Shown: positions 7,067-15,193, counted from the stretch's first letter. The stretch: DNA of 48,037 bases from Clostridiales bacterium (GCA_012729975.1 JAAYBW010000208.1:1-48037); one strand, 5' to 3'. Translations and numbers: made by a program. The notes: a model not told the origin generated them from the sequence alone.

Positions 7067-8002
7067 ATGGAGAACTTAAGCGGGAAAACAGCATTTATAA
7101 CAGGTGGTGCAAGCGGAATAGGTCTGGGTATAGCCAAAGCCTGCGGAAGATGGGGGATGAAGGTAATAATCGTCGACGCGCGGCAAAAAGCGATAGACGA
7201 AGCCTTGCCGTTCTTCAAAGAAAAAGGGTGGCCGGTACATGGCATTAAGCTCGACGTTACCGACCGGGAAGCTTACGCTAAAGCCGGTGATGAGGCGGAA
7301 GATGTATTCGGTAAGATCCATGTTCTTGTCAACAACGCCGGAGTTGACGCAGGCAGCGGTCCACTATGGAAGTTTACATATAAAGAGTGTGATTTCGCTG
7401 TTGGCATCAATATAGTGGGCGTACTAAACGGAATTATTAATATCGTACCACGGATTCTCAAGCACGGGGAAGGCGGACATGTAGTAAGTACAGCTTCCCA
7501 AGCCGGCCTTATTGTTGTACCCGGCTGCGGTTTGTATAATATGTCCAAACATGCTGTTATCGGTATGATGGAAACACTCGCATCTGACCTTGTAGGTACA
7601 AATGTAGGCGCCTCGGCGTTTATGCCGGGTCCGGTTGTGTCTAATCTGAGAAATTCATCCCAGGAGGTAAAACCGGAGAGCCTGAGGGAGGAAAAACCGA
7701 AAATGCCACCCCCTCAGAGACCAAACGACGGCAAAGAACCACCTGCGATGCCGGACTTCAGTAAGATGTTCATGTCACCCGAGGAAGTAGGAGAGCGCGT
7801 TGTACGCGGTATCCGCCGCGGGGATCTGTATATCCTTACGCATCCTGAATTTAAAGATGGGGTCAGAGCACGCGGTGAGGCGCTTTTACGCGCATATCCT
7901 AACGAACCTCTCAATGAAGATTTAATGAAAACCTTCGGCATGCTGGTTTATAATCCGATATACGATACTCAGACAACTCCCGGCGATCCGGACTGGAAAT
8001 AA
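7067..8002 (+). CDS. SDR-family oxidoreductase with a proline-rich C-terminal insert
   Basis: A 311-residue short-chain dehydrogenase/reductase. Cofactor motif TGGASGIG is at residues 12-19, NNAG at 89-92, catalytic Ser at 141/144 and YNMSK at 157-161, all intact. It is some 50 residues longer than classical SDRs because of a charged, Pro-rich stretch (about 200-235) placed where the substrate-binding loop normally lies, plus an extended tail. GGATGGAGG precedes ATG 7067 by 6 bases; an in-frame upstream start at 7040 lacks such a site. It has its own promoter and ends at a strong terminator. The substrate is unknown; it may be a second ring or side-chain reductase of the catabolic cluster. 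Confidence 0.85.
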   Translation: MENLSGKTAFITGGASGIGLGIAKACGRWGMKVIIVDARQKAIDEALPFFKEKGWPVHGIKLDVTDREAYAKAGDEAEDVFGKIHVLVNNAGVDAGSGPLWKFTYKECDFAVGINIVGVLNGIINIVPRILKHGEGGHVVSTASQAGLIVVPGCGLYNMSKHAVIGMMETLASDLVGTNVGASAFMPGPVVSNLRNSSQEVKPESLREEKPKMPPPQRPNDGKEPPAMPDFSKMFMSPEEVGERVVRGIRRGDLYILTHPEFKDGVRARGEALLRAYPNEPLNEDLMKTFGMLVYNPIYDTQTTPGDPDWK

Positions 8003-8062
8003 CTCTGAAAACTGAATTAAACTATTACCGATGATTTTAGATCGCTGAAATTTACTTTGAAA

Positions 8063-8095
8063 AGCAGCCATGGGCACTAAACACCCATGGCTGCT
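8063..8095. terminator. Bidirectional terminator between the second SDR and the M23 gene
   Basis: Twelve perfect pairs, AGCAGCCATGGG (8063-8074) with CCCATGGCTGCT (8084-8095), and a 9-base loop. GATTT follows on the plus strand and TTTCAAA on the minus strand. The two flanking genes converge here. Confidence 0.75.
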
Positions 8096-8117
8096 GATTT
8101 CGTAAGCTTAAGCTGTA

Positions 8118-9149
8118 TCATTCGCTGTAGCACGAAAGATCCCGATAACCGTAAACTCGGTTGTAATCCTTTGTTTCGGGATTTTTAATGACCGCTGATC
8201 TATTGCTGTCAAGCAGCCTGACGATTTCGAATACATTTATCCATATTTCGCTCAGACATTCCTTTTGAGATTCATCAAATATCAGCTGCATACCGAAATG
8301 CAAGTGGGAAGTATCGATGTTATTTACATTCTCCTTAATGCTGTAACCTGTCCTACCGAGATAACCGATAACGTCTCCGGAACTTACGATTGAGCCTACA
8401 GCCAAGTCTTTTCTATAAGGAAAATTCTTCCGCAGATGAGCATAATAGTAATACCTTTTTGAATCAAATGATCGTATACCAATACGCCAGCCGCCGTATT
8501 GATTCCATCCCATTGCCTCAATTATACCGCTTTCAACCGCAATAATAGGCGTGCCGACCTGTCCAATAAGATCGTTACCGAGATGAGTGCGTGAAAAGCC
8601 ATAAGAACGTCTGCTGCCGAAATCATCATAATGGCTGTACGGAAAGTTTTTTGCAATCGGTGAGAACACTTTTATCCCATATCGCCGCTCCCAATGCTTG
8701 CCTGTTCCGTCCGTATCCGGCAGTTCAATTTCGTACTCTCCGACGAATCCCGACAAAACGGCGCTGAATGCTTCATGATAATAGTCATAGTATTTTAGGT
8801 CTGATGTCAGCTCATCCATAGTTTTTCCTGAACTTAGTTTTACCGCAATATCATCAAGTTGCCTATCTTTATAACTGCTGAAGTTATTGCCGTTTTTTGC
8901 AGCAAGATAGGCAAGCAAGTCAATGAAATTCAGTTTATTTTTACTGTTTCTTGAAGCTATATCCAGCGATATCGCTTTTTTCATTGCTTCACATGGGACA
9001 TTAAAGTCTACCCAGAGAATATGTCCGGATTCCTCAGAAAGGTCGGTTTTGGCGGTTGAGGAGTTGGAAAATAAGTGAATTTCGTTTAAAAATACGATAT
9101 TTAGCGTCATGCAAATGCACATAAAAAAGCTTAGGATATTCATTGGCAA
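8118..9149 (-). CDS. Exported M23-family (LytM-type) peptidase
   Basis: A 343-residue protein. A hydrophobic N-terminus (residues 4-22) suggests a signal or anchor segment. A long helical region (about 40-135) follows, then a C-terminal peptidase_M23 domain with zinc ligands H189 and D193 (HLGND), catalytic His in YAHL (H238) and HLH (H282, H284). M23 enzymes cut glycyl or peptide cross-links in peptidoglycan; in spore-formers some act in engulfment or signalling. All metal ligands are present, so it is probably active. The start is a TTG with GGGAG nine bases upstream; an ATG two codons later is the alternative. It is transcribed alone, facing away from the cyclophilin gene. Confidence 0.85.
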   Translation of the reverse strand: MPMNILSFFMCICMTLNIVFLNEIHLFSNSSTAKTDLSEESGHILWVDFNVPCEAMKKAISLDIASRNSKNKLNFIDLLAYLAAKNGNNFSSYKDRQLDDIAVKLSSGKTMDELTSDLKYYDYYHEAFSAVLSGFVGEYEIELPDTDGTGKHWERRYGIKVFSPIAKNFPYSHYDDFGSRRSYGFSRTHLGNDLIGQVGTPIIAVESGIIEAMGWNQYGGWRIGIRSFDSKRYYYYAHLRKNFPYRKDLAVGSIVSSGDVIGYLGRTGYSIKENVNNIDTSHLHFGMQLIFDESQKECLSEIWINVFEIVRLLDSNRSAVIKNPETKDYNRVYGYRDLSCYSE

Positions 9150-9301
9150 ATAAACTCACTCCCTTAGTTGAGACAAAAACAAAGATAATTATAGCTATTC
9201 GTATCATTACCGGACCTGACTCAATTATTATTACAGTTAGTTCACAGTGTATGTTATCTATAATTTAACAATGAATACGCACTGTGCCGCTTTTTCTGAT
9301 T

Positions 9302-9318
9302 AATACTAAATTAGTATT
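9302..9318. promoter_or_regulatory. 17-base dyad upstream of the cyclophilin promoter
   Basis: AATACTAA-A-TTAGTATT is a perfect inverted repeat ending 7 bases before the -35 box. It is a plausible operator for the lipoprotein gene. The rest of the 236-base divergent gap (9150-9385) is AT-rich with an imperfect CACAGTG/CACTGTG hairpin near 9245-9287. Confidence 0.35.
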
Positions 9319-9325
9319 CAGCGCG

Positions 9326-9354
9326 TTGCATTTTAGCTTATCTTAGTCTATAAT
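9326..9354 (+). promoter_or_regulatory. Sigma-A type promoter of the cyclophilin gene
   Basis: TTGCAT (9326-9331), a 17-base spacer and a perfect TATAAT (9349-9354), 31 bases before the start codon. Confidence 0.7.
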
Positions 9355-9385
9355 AAACTGGATATCGTTCCGGGGAGGATATGCA

Positions 9386-10045
9386 ATGAAGGGAAAGAAT
9401 TCCGCCGTCAAGCGTTCCTGTGTGCTTTTAGCTTTGCTGATTTCTATTACAATGCTTACCGGATGCTACACGATAGGGGAGAGGAAGCCTATAGCTACAA
9501 TCCTCTTCAGCAACGGAGATGAAGTAAAGATAAGACTATATCCCGATCAAGCGCCAAACACTGTGAATAACTTTATTTATCTTGCCAATTCCGGTTTTTA
9601 TGACGGATCTCCGGTGCACAGGATAGTTGAATATTTTGTAATACAGATGGGGAAAAAAGGCTCGGATCCGGAACAAGTCAACGCCGGCTATTATATAAAG
9701 GGCGAATTTTCCAACAACGGATTCGGGAAAAATGAACTGTCCCATCTACAGGGCACGGTTTCAATGGCGCGCAGCGCATCAGACGACGATAATGCAGACA
9801 AAGACTTGTATAACACCGCAAGTTCACAGTTTTTTATCACCCTGACGGATAAAACTTACTTGGACGGCGACTATGCTGCATTCGGGAAAGTTATATCCGG
9901 TATGAAACTCATTGAACAGATATCAAAGATGGATGTTGATAAAAATGATATTCCGAGGGACGAAATATATATTAAAACACTGACCGTCGAAACTTTCGGG
10001 AAAAATTACGATGAGCCCACGAAAATACCGATTGAAGACCAATAA
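9386..10045 (+). CDS. Cyclophilin-type peptidyl-prolyl isomerase lipoprotein
   Basis: A 219-residue protein with a lipoprotein signal: basic N-terminus, hydrophobic core 13-24 and lipobox LTGC with C27. The mature part is a cyclophilin domain (about 35-210): the catalytic Arg is in PVHRI and the substrate-site residues in ASSQFFIT and the FGKV strand. It would catalyse proline isomerisation in exported proteins on the outer face of the membrane. An inserted acidic loop (DDDNADKDL) replaces the usual short turn before the SQFFI strand. It is monocistronic, with a strong promoter and a shared terminator with rsmA. GGGGAGG precedes the ATG. Confidence 0.92.
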   Translation: MKGKNSAVKRSCVLLALLISITMLTGCYTIGERKPIATILFSNGDEVKIRLYPDQAPNTVNNFIYLANSGFYDGSPVHRIVEYFVIQMGKKGSDPEQVNAGYYIKGEFSNNGFGKNELSHLQGTVSMARSASDDDNADKDLYNTASSQFFITLTDKTYLDGDYAAFGKVISGMKLIEQISKMDVDKNDIPRDEIYIKTLTVETFGKNYDEPTKIPIEDQ

Positions 10046-10088
10046 GTATATGACCGGCGAGAGAAAACTCGCCGGTCATATACTTATT
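10041..10088. terminator. Bidirectional terminator, 21-base perfect inverted repeat
   Basis: The arm 10041-10061 is perfectly complementary to 10068-10088, with a 6-base AGAAAA loop. The outer ends contain the stop codons of the cyclophilin gene (10043-10045) and of rsmA (10084-10086), so both convergent genes end inside the hairpin. Confidence 0.85.
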
Positions 10089-10935
10089 GGCGCAGCGCTT
10101 TAGCAACAGCGGCAAATTCCTTAATTCCTAGAGTTTCTCCCCGGGCTTTTTCATCTATGGAAAGCTCGGTAAGAGCGGCAGCTATATCGGCTTTTGTTAA
10201 TCGGCTGCCCAATAAAGGCAAAAGAGCATTAATAAGTGTTTTCCTGCGCTGTGAAAACGCGGCCCGTACGACCTTGAAGAAAAATTCTTCATCCCCGATT
10301 TCTTCCGGTTTAGTGCGGCAGTGCATATTGATAACAGTTGAGGTTACCTTTGGACGGGGGAAAAAACAGTCCGGCGGAACATCAAAGAGTATACGTGGAT
10401 AAGAATAATACTGTGAAAAAACAGAAAATGAGCCATAATCGGCACTGGCGGGTTGAGCACATATCCGCGCCGCGACCTCTCGCTGGACCATGACCGTCAA
10501 ATCAGAAAACAAGCGGGAGCAAAGAAGCTTTGTTAAAACCGGTGTAGTAATAGAGTAAGGAATATTTGCGCAAACAACAGGGCGTAAGCCTGAAAAATAC
10601 TTATCGACAATAAATGGGAGATCGGTCGTTAATATATTGCCGTGTATAACCGAAACGTTGCCGCAGTGTGCAAGTGTTTCTGAAAGCAGGGGAATGAGTT
10701 TATTATCTAGTTCTATAGCTGCTATAACGGCGGCTTTTTTTGATAAGCTATTTGTCAAAACGCCAACACCGGGGCCAATCTCAAGTACACCGCAGGTGCT
10801 GTCAATTCCGGATTCAGAAATAATGCGCTCGGGTACCCATTGCGCTGTTAAAAAGTTCTGACCGAGCGACTTCGAAAATCTGAAATCGTATTTTTCGAGT
10901 AGGGGGCGCAGTTCTGCGAGGTTAGTAAGTTCCAT
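10084..10935 (-). CDS. rsmA: 16S rRNA dimethyladenosine transferase RsmA (KsgA)
   Basis: A 283-residue enzyme that dimethylates two adjacent adenosines near the 3' end of 16S rRNA during small-subunit assembly, using S-adenosylmethionine. Motifs are in order: KSLGQNF near the N-terminus, SAM-binding LEIGPGVGVLT (about 47-57), an acidic ribose contact in IELDNK, and the catalytic NIPY (about 125-128). A helical C-terminal domain completes the fold, and the length is normal. It is divergent from dut. In many Firmicutes rsmA follows the RNase M5 gene rnmV; here rnmV lies 15 kb away in another operon. Confidence 0.97.
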   Translation of the reverse strand: MELTNLAELRPLLEKYDFRFSKSLGQNFLTAQWVPERIISESGIDSTCGVLEIGPGVGVLTNSLSKKAAVIAAIELDNKLIPLLSETLAHCGNVSVIHGNILTTDLPFIVDKYFSGLRPVVCANIPYSITTPVLTKLLCSRLFSDLTVMVQREVAARICAQPASADYGSFSVFSQYYSYPRILFDVPPDCFFPRPKVTSTVINMHCRTKPEEIGDEEFFFKVVRAAFSQRRKTLINALLPLLGSRLTKADIAAALTELSIDEKARGETLGIKEFAAVAKALRQ

Positions 10936-10958
10936 GCTTTGCTTCCTTTCAAAAAGCC

Positions 10959-10987
10959 TTTATCATAGCGGAAATCTGTGTTATAGT
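10959..10987 (+). promoter_or_regulatory. Promoter of the dUTPase gene
   Basis: TTTATC (10959-10964), 17-base spacer, TATAGT (10982-10987), 29 bases before the start codon. It lies in the short divergent gap with rsmA. Confidence 0.45.
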
Positions 10988-11016
10988 TTCGGATATAATC
11001 GTTAGGGGGAGTCATT

Positions 11017-11445
11017 ATGCGAATATTGATTAAGTACCACAATAGTAATATAGAGAAGATAAAAGCGATCAGCAAGGGCGATTGGATAGATTTGCGAGCC
11101 GCTGAAAGCGTTAATATGAATGCCGGAGAATTCAAGTTGATATCACTCGGTGTATCGATGAAATTACCTGAGGGTTATGAAGCGCATATAACGCCGCGCA
11201 GTTCAACATTTAAAAACTGGGGAATTATTCAGGTAAACTCAATGGGAATAATCGATAACAGCTACAGCGGTAACGGTGACATATGGTGTTTTCCGGCTTA
11301 TGCCGTCAGAGATACCTTTATATCTGAAAACGATCGCATTTGTCAGTTCCGGATAATGGAGAGTATGCCGCAAGTAGAGTTCATTGAAACAGATGAACTT
11401 GAAGATATCGATAGGGGAGGCTTTGGCAGCACCGGGATACAATAA
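11017..11445 (+). CDS. dut: dUTP diphosphatase (trimeric dUTPase family)
   Basis: A 142-residue protein with all five dUTPase motifs in order: WIDLRA (motif 1), PRSS (motif 2), [10 protein letters not shown] with the catalytic Asp (motif 3), RICQF (motif 4) and the glycine-rich RGGFGSTG (motif 5) at the C-terminus. It hydrolyses dUTP to dUMP and diphosphate, which keeps uracil out of DNA and feeds dTMP synthesis. Related dCTP deaminases share motifs 1-4, but the intact motif 5 favours dUTPase. GGGGGAG lies 6 bases before the ATG. It is monocistronic between its own promoter and a 13-pair hairpin. Confidence 0.93.
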   Translation: MRILIKYHNSNIEKIKAISKGDWIDLRAAESVNMNAGEFKLISLGVSMKLPEGYEAHITPRSSTFKNWGIIQVNSMGIIDNSYSGNGDIWCFPAYAVRDTFISENDRICQFRIMESMPQVEFIETDELEDIDRGGFGSTGIQ

Positions 11446-11467
11446 CTGAAACTGACTGCGTCTTAAT

Positions 11468-11497
11468 AATTGAACAAAATAAAAATTTTGTTCAATT
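11468..11497. terminator. AT-rich bidirectional terminator after dut
   Basis: Thirteen perfect pairs, AATTGAACAAAAT (11468-11480) with ATTTTGTTCAATT (11485-11497), and an AAAA loop. It is shared by dut and the convergent DUF6873-like gene. Confidence 0.7.
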
Positions 11498-11527
11498 AAC
11501 GGTGGGAATTTTATAATTAAACGAGAG

Positions 11528-12280
11528 TTATAGCTCAGTTAACGGAATTATTGAGCCTACGTCAAAACAAGGCTCATCCGTAAGAAATATTACTTCCATG
11601 TCCAGAGCGCTAATATAATCCAGTATTCGTTTTTCATCCTTTAGGTACTTGAGTGTCCCTGTAAAAGCAACAGCATTTTTAGATATTTTAAAAGAGCTTC
11701 CGCCGATAAAACCTGTATCATATCCCGTGAGCTTTATTCCGCCCGGATTTATGAGCAAACAATCTATTCCGGCGCGCAGTGCACTGTTCGATATCCCTTT
11801 GTCTGATGTAATTATATGATTTTCATCCAAAACGCAGACTGAACACTTAGTGTAACCCTGATTGACATTATTGATTACTATCTTATTGCTTAGTGCGAAT
11901 TGCAGTATAAATTTGTCTGTATATTCGATCATATGGAATAAATTGCCTTTAATAAGGCAGGCATTTAAACCGATATCACTTGGATAATGATCGTTCTGAG
12001 TTGCTTGGGAAATGATAACATTAAAGCCCGCCTCGCGCAGCAATGTAGCGAACGATATAATTGCTTTCGAGATAAGGATATTTCTTCCGCCAAGGTGAAA
12101 TATCGACAGATCAGCGTGGTAGGCTACCTGTTTCGCAAGCAACGGATTACCGGGCATTGGCAGAACGTTAATGCCGTAATATGACAGTGATTTACCTAAT
12201 AATCCGTACTTTTCTCCCAGTATTACTGATTTTACCCTGTAATCAGGCAAATTTGGTTGTTTTATAAACTCAGCATCCAT
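11528..12280 (-). CDS. DUF6873-like (GME-fold) protein of unknown function
   Basis: A 250-residue cytoplasmic protein. From memory it resembles the clostridial DUF6873 family, predicted to have the guanidine-modifying-enzyme fold of arginine deiminases. Features seen include HLGGRN (about 73-78), NVNQGYTKCSVC (about 148-159), IITSDKG (166-172), and near the C-terminus a GFIGGSS and a DVGSIIPL segment. Repeated conserved GG/TSD/FIGG blocks fit a pseudo-symmetric propeller. No substrate is known. The ribosome site before the ATG is weak. It stands alone between the dut terminator and a divergent 41-codon gene. Confidence 0.7.
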   Translation of the reverse strand: MDAEFIKQPNLPDYRVKSVILGEKYGLLGKSLSYYGINVLPMPGNPLLAKQVAYHADLSIFHLGGRNILISKAIISFATLLREAGFNVIISQATQNDHYPSDIGLNACLIKGNLFHMIEYTDKFILQFALSNKIVINNVNQGYTKCSVCVLDENHIITSDKGISNSALRAGIDCLLINPGGIKLTGYDTGFIGGSSFKISKNAVAFTGTLKYLKDEKRILDYISALDMEVIFLTDEPCFDVGSIIPLTEL

Positions 12281-12345
12281 CTCATATATTCCGTAAAAAC
12301 GATAAAAATAGAATTATCTTTTATATTACCGGAGGTACCGCACAG

Positions 12346-12471
12346 ATGAGTTATATTGCTTGTACAGCGAAATGCATCTATCAGGTCGATGGAAGCTGCA
12401 CTCTGGATATTGCTGCAGGCGTTGATGATAATGACGAATTTTGTGTAAATTTCATACCCCGGAACGCTTAG
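12346..12471 (+). CDS. Small four-cysteine protein (41 residues), DUF1540-like
   Basis: A 41-codon ORF with GGAGGT (12331-12336) nine bases before its ATG. The protein has cysteines at 6, 10, 18 and 33 (C-x3-C-x7-C-x14-C), a spacing like the small metal-binding-like clostridial proteins often labelled DUF1540. Its last 20 bases overlap the 3' end of radA on the other strand. The good ribosome site and cysteine pattern support it as real; its function is unknown. Confidence 0.6.
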   Translation: MSYIACTAKCIYQVDGSCTLDIAAGVDDNDEFCVNFIPRNA

Positions 12472-13831
12472 CTCCAAGTACGGATGATAGGGCTTCCCGT
12501 ATATTAGCTGCCTCGATTATTTTCAGACCGGCCGGAATTTTTAAGTCTCCTTTGCGGCGTTTAGGTACAACGCAAACGGTGAAACCGAGACGGCTTACTT
12601 CCGACAGCCGCTGCTCCAAAGCGTTGACATTCCGAATTTCCCCTGTCAAGCCGACCTCACCTACTGCGGCAAGACAATCGGCAATCGGTCTGTCCAGAAA
12701 ACTTGACGCCAGCGCAAGGATTGTGGCGAGATCCGCAGCCGGCTCATTGAGTTCAAGCCCCCCTATGACATTGATGTATGCATCGCTTTGCGAAAGCTTA
12801 AGCCCTCCCCTTTTTTCCAATACGGCCAGCAACAGCATAGCGCGGTTATAATCCACGCCGTTTGAGTTTCTGCGCGGCACGTTGAAGCTTGTAGGCGCTA
12901 AAAGTGCCTGTATCTCGGCGAGGACAGGACGAGTACCTTCCATTACGCAGGTGACGCAGGTGCCCGGTTCTCCCGCGGGACGGCCCTCCAGCAAAAGCTC
13001 CGACGGGTTAGGAACCTCGCTTAGCCCTGTATCCAGCATCTCAAAAACGCCTATTTCATTTGTAGAACCAAATCGATTTTTCGCTGATCTGAGTATTCGG
13101 TAGTTCGATGCTTGTTCACCCTCAAAATATAAAACACAGTCCACCATGTGCTCGAGCACTTTGGGGCCGGCGATATTTCCGTCCTTGTTTATATGGCCGA
13201 CGATAAAAATGGTTGTATTATGAGATTTAGCATATCTCATCAGCGCCATAGTGCAGTCTTTTACTTGCCCAACACTTCCGGGAGCTCCTTCGAGCGCGTC
13301 GTTATACATAGTTTGTACAGAGTCTATTACGACAACATCGCAGGGGATATCTTCCAGAGAATCGAGAATTGCCGTAATATTCGTTTCGATTAATAATGAA
13401 AGCCTGTCTGAGCTTGAACCGAGGCGTACTGCTCTCATCTTCAGTTGTTTTCCGGATTCCTCCCCTGTCACATAAAGAACACTGAGGTCCTTGGAGCAAA
13501 ATGCACATAGCTGCAGGAGAAGAGTTGATTTGCCTATCCCAGGTGCGCCGCCCACAAGAACCAAAGATCCTTTCACCGCTCCCCCGCCCAATACCCTGTC
13601 AAGCTCGCCGGAGCCGGTTGAAAACCGGTCCTCCGAGGACATATCCACATCACTCAGCATAATTGGAGACGCCTTCGGTATGCTATAAGCTGAACCTTTT
13701 GATGCTAATACAGAAGGAATCTTCTGTTCAGTCAATGTGTTCCAGCTCCCGCAAGCAGGGCATTTCCCTTGCCATTTTGGGTATTCGTTTCCGCAATCGG
13801 AGCAGAAATATCCTATTTTAACCTTTGACAC
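12452..13831 (-). CDS. radA: DNA repair protein RadA (Sms)
   Basis: A 459-residue protein, full length for RadA. The N-terminal C4 zinc finger uses C10, C13, C24 and C27. The RecA-like core has Walker A GAPGIGKST and the RadA-specific KNRFGS motif, followed by a Lon-like C-terminal domain. RadA is a branch-migration helicase that processes recombination intermediates and helps repair and natural transformation. The start is GTG with GGAGG seven bases upstream. It overlaps the end of the amidase gene by 14 bases, so the two are translationally coupled. Confidence 0.97.
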   Translation of the reverse strand: MSKVKIGYFCSDCGNEYPKWQGKCPACGSWNTLTEQKIPSVLASKGSAYSIPKASPIMLSDVDMSSEDRFSTGSGELDRVLGGGAVKGSLVLVGGAPGIGKSTLLLQLCAFCSKDLSVLYVTGEESGKQLKMRAVRLGSSSDRLSLLIETNITAILDSLEDIPCDVVVIDSVQTMYNDALEGAPGSVGQVKDCTMALMRYAKSHNTTIFIVGHINKDGNIAGPKVLEHMVDCVLYFEGEQASNYRILRSAKNRFGSTNEIGVFEMLDTGLSEVPNPSELLLEGRPAGEPGTCVTCVMEGTRPVLAEIQALLAPTSFNVPRRNSNGVDYNRAMLLLAVLEKRGGLKLSQSDAYINVIGGLELNEPAADLATILALASSFLDRPIADCLAAVGEVGLTGEIRNVNALEQRLSEVSRLGFTVCVVPKRRKGDLKIPAGLKIIEAANIREALSSVLGAKRSGV

Positions 13832-14546
13832 AAACAGCCTCCAGTTCTTTTGTTAAGCTAAGCCATGATGCCTCGATGGCAGCTGCCAGACGAGTCTGGT
13901 ACCCGCCTTCCGTTAGTCTATTAAACTCGTCTTTATTAGATAAATAGCCACATTCCAAAATAATTGCGGGGCATTTGGCATTGCGCATAAGATAAATATC
14001 ATCTGTTGCTTTTATTGCACCTCTCGTATTAGTCGGATCAGCAAATGAGATTAAAAGTTCCTGTATGCGCAATGCGAGCTCTTTGCTTCCGGCTGTTGCT
14101 GCATACAGCGTCTGTGCGCCGTGAGGAGTAACAGAGGGGAAATTGTTCTGATGAATGCTTACGAGCACGGCACCGGGGGTGCCGTTGATGACAGCCAGGC
14201 GGCTTCTCTGGTCAGCGACCTTTTTTTCAGCGATAGTTCTGGCTCCCGCAGGATAATCAATATGTGCAGAATCCCTTGTGAGAACGGTTTTTGTACCGAA
14301 CAGGGCAGCAATAAGATCAAGCTTAATCGCGACAGATAGATTTATCTCGGCTTCGCTTGTGCCATCCGGTGCTACTGCGCCTCCGTCGGCGCCGCCGTGT
14401 CCGGCGTCAATGATCATGACTAACCGATTTTCAGCGCTGCTGTCGAAAGCAGACGTGCGGGACACCCGCTCTCCCCATTTGAAGATTAATACAAGAATGC
14501 TGAATATAAAAGCTATAGCAAAAGCAAGGTATGTCAAGCGTTTCAT
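13818..14546 (-). CDS. N-acetylmuramoyl-L-alanine amidase, CwlD-like
   Basis: A 242-residue protein with one N-terminal membrane segment (about 6-22) and an extracytoplasmic amidase_3 domain. Zinc ligands are visible in DAGHGGADGG (first His), E of the following TSEAE segment and SIHQN; the catalytic Glu is in LECGYLSN near the C-terminus. These enzymes remove peptide side chains from muramic acid. The length and single-domain design match CwlD, which helps make muramic lactam in the spore cortex. CwlD is an inference, since other small amidase_3 proteins look similar. GGGGTGA precedes the ATG. Confidence 0.88.
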   Translation of the reverse strand: MKRLTYLAFAIAFIFSILVLIFKWGERVSRTSAFDSSAENRLVMIIDAGHGGADGGAVAPDGTSEAEINLSVAIKLDLIAALFGTKTVLTRDSAHIDYPAGARTIAEKKVADQRSRLAVINGTPGAVLVSIHQNNFPSVTPHGAQTLYAATAGSKELALRIQELLISFADPTNTRGAIKATDDIYLMRNAKCPAIILECGYLSNKDEFNRLTEGGYQTRLAAAIEASWLSLTKELEAVCVKG

Positions 14547-14596
14547 TTCGCGTCACCCCGATGGATACTTATGTGAGGGGCGACCGGCTTATAACG

Positions 14597-15193
14597 TCAG
14601 CGGGTTTTTTCAGAGCCCTGTTTTTTTGAGCCTGCGAACATAAGCTTGTCAAGCAGCCTGACCTCTCTGAAGCCGAGATGGTAAGCAGGTATGGCGATTA
14701 TCGGAGCGAACAATATAGGGATAAAATACATGATTTTACTTGCTTCACCGATGTTTGCCAGCGATATCGGATAAAGAAAATCGACATAGAAAAAGGTGAT
14801 TAGCCGTAGTATGACAATATTAGTATCGGCAAAACCTGTAAGTATCAATGCCGCGGTGATAAAACCGGGTATCTGGGAAATCAGAGCTGCATAAAGCGGT
14901 TTGAGGCTTTTATAACGGATGCGTTTATACGTTACAAGGTTTAAGTCACGCTCCCCGGTGCGCCAGGAGTCCAGATAAACGTTTATAACATATAGAAGCA
15001 AACATAACACCGTTATGATTATCGTTTCAGTATTCCCGGAGGATATCTCAGTTCCGAAAATAGCATCGGTTGCGTAGAACACATAATGAAGGACAACAAA
15101 AACGATTATGTTTAAAATATGCATGTAGAAGATTTTAAACGCAAAGCGTCCCACGGTGCTGTTGCCGGTCTCTTCTTTCCTGCGTTTAAACAT
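14597..15193 (-). CDS. Multi-pass membrane protein of unknown function
   Basis: A 198-residue protein with four or five hydrophobic helices (roughly residues 22-42, 58-76, 103-120, 125-145 and 152-172) separated by short basic loops. It has no recognisable catalytic motif. GGAGGT lies 7 bases before ATG 15193; an in-frame GTG at 15202 overlaps that ribosome site and is less likely. It precedes the amidase gene on the same strand by 50 bases and may be co-transcribed. I do not recognise a family. Confidence 0.75.
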   Translation of the reverse strand: MFKRRKEETGNSTVGRFAFKIFYMHILNIIVFVVLHYVFYATDAIFGTEISSGNTETIIITVLCLLLYVINVYLDSWRTGERDLNLVTYKRIRYKSLKPLYAALISQIPGFITAALILTGFADTNIVILRLITFFYVDFLYPISLANIGEASKIMYFIPILFAPIIAIPAYHLGFREVRLLDKLMFAGSKKQGSEKTR

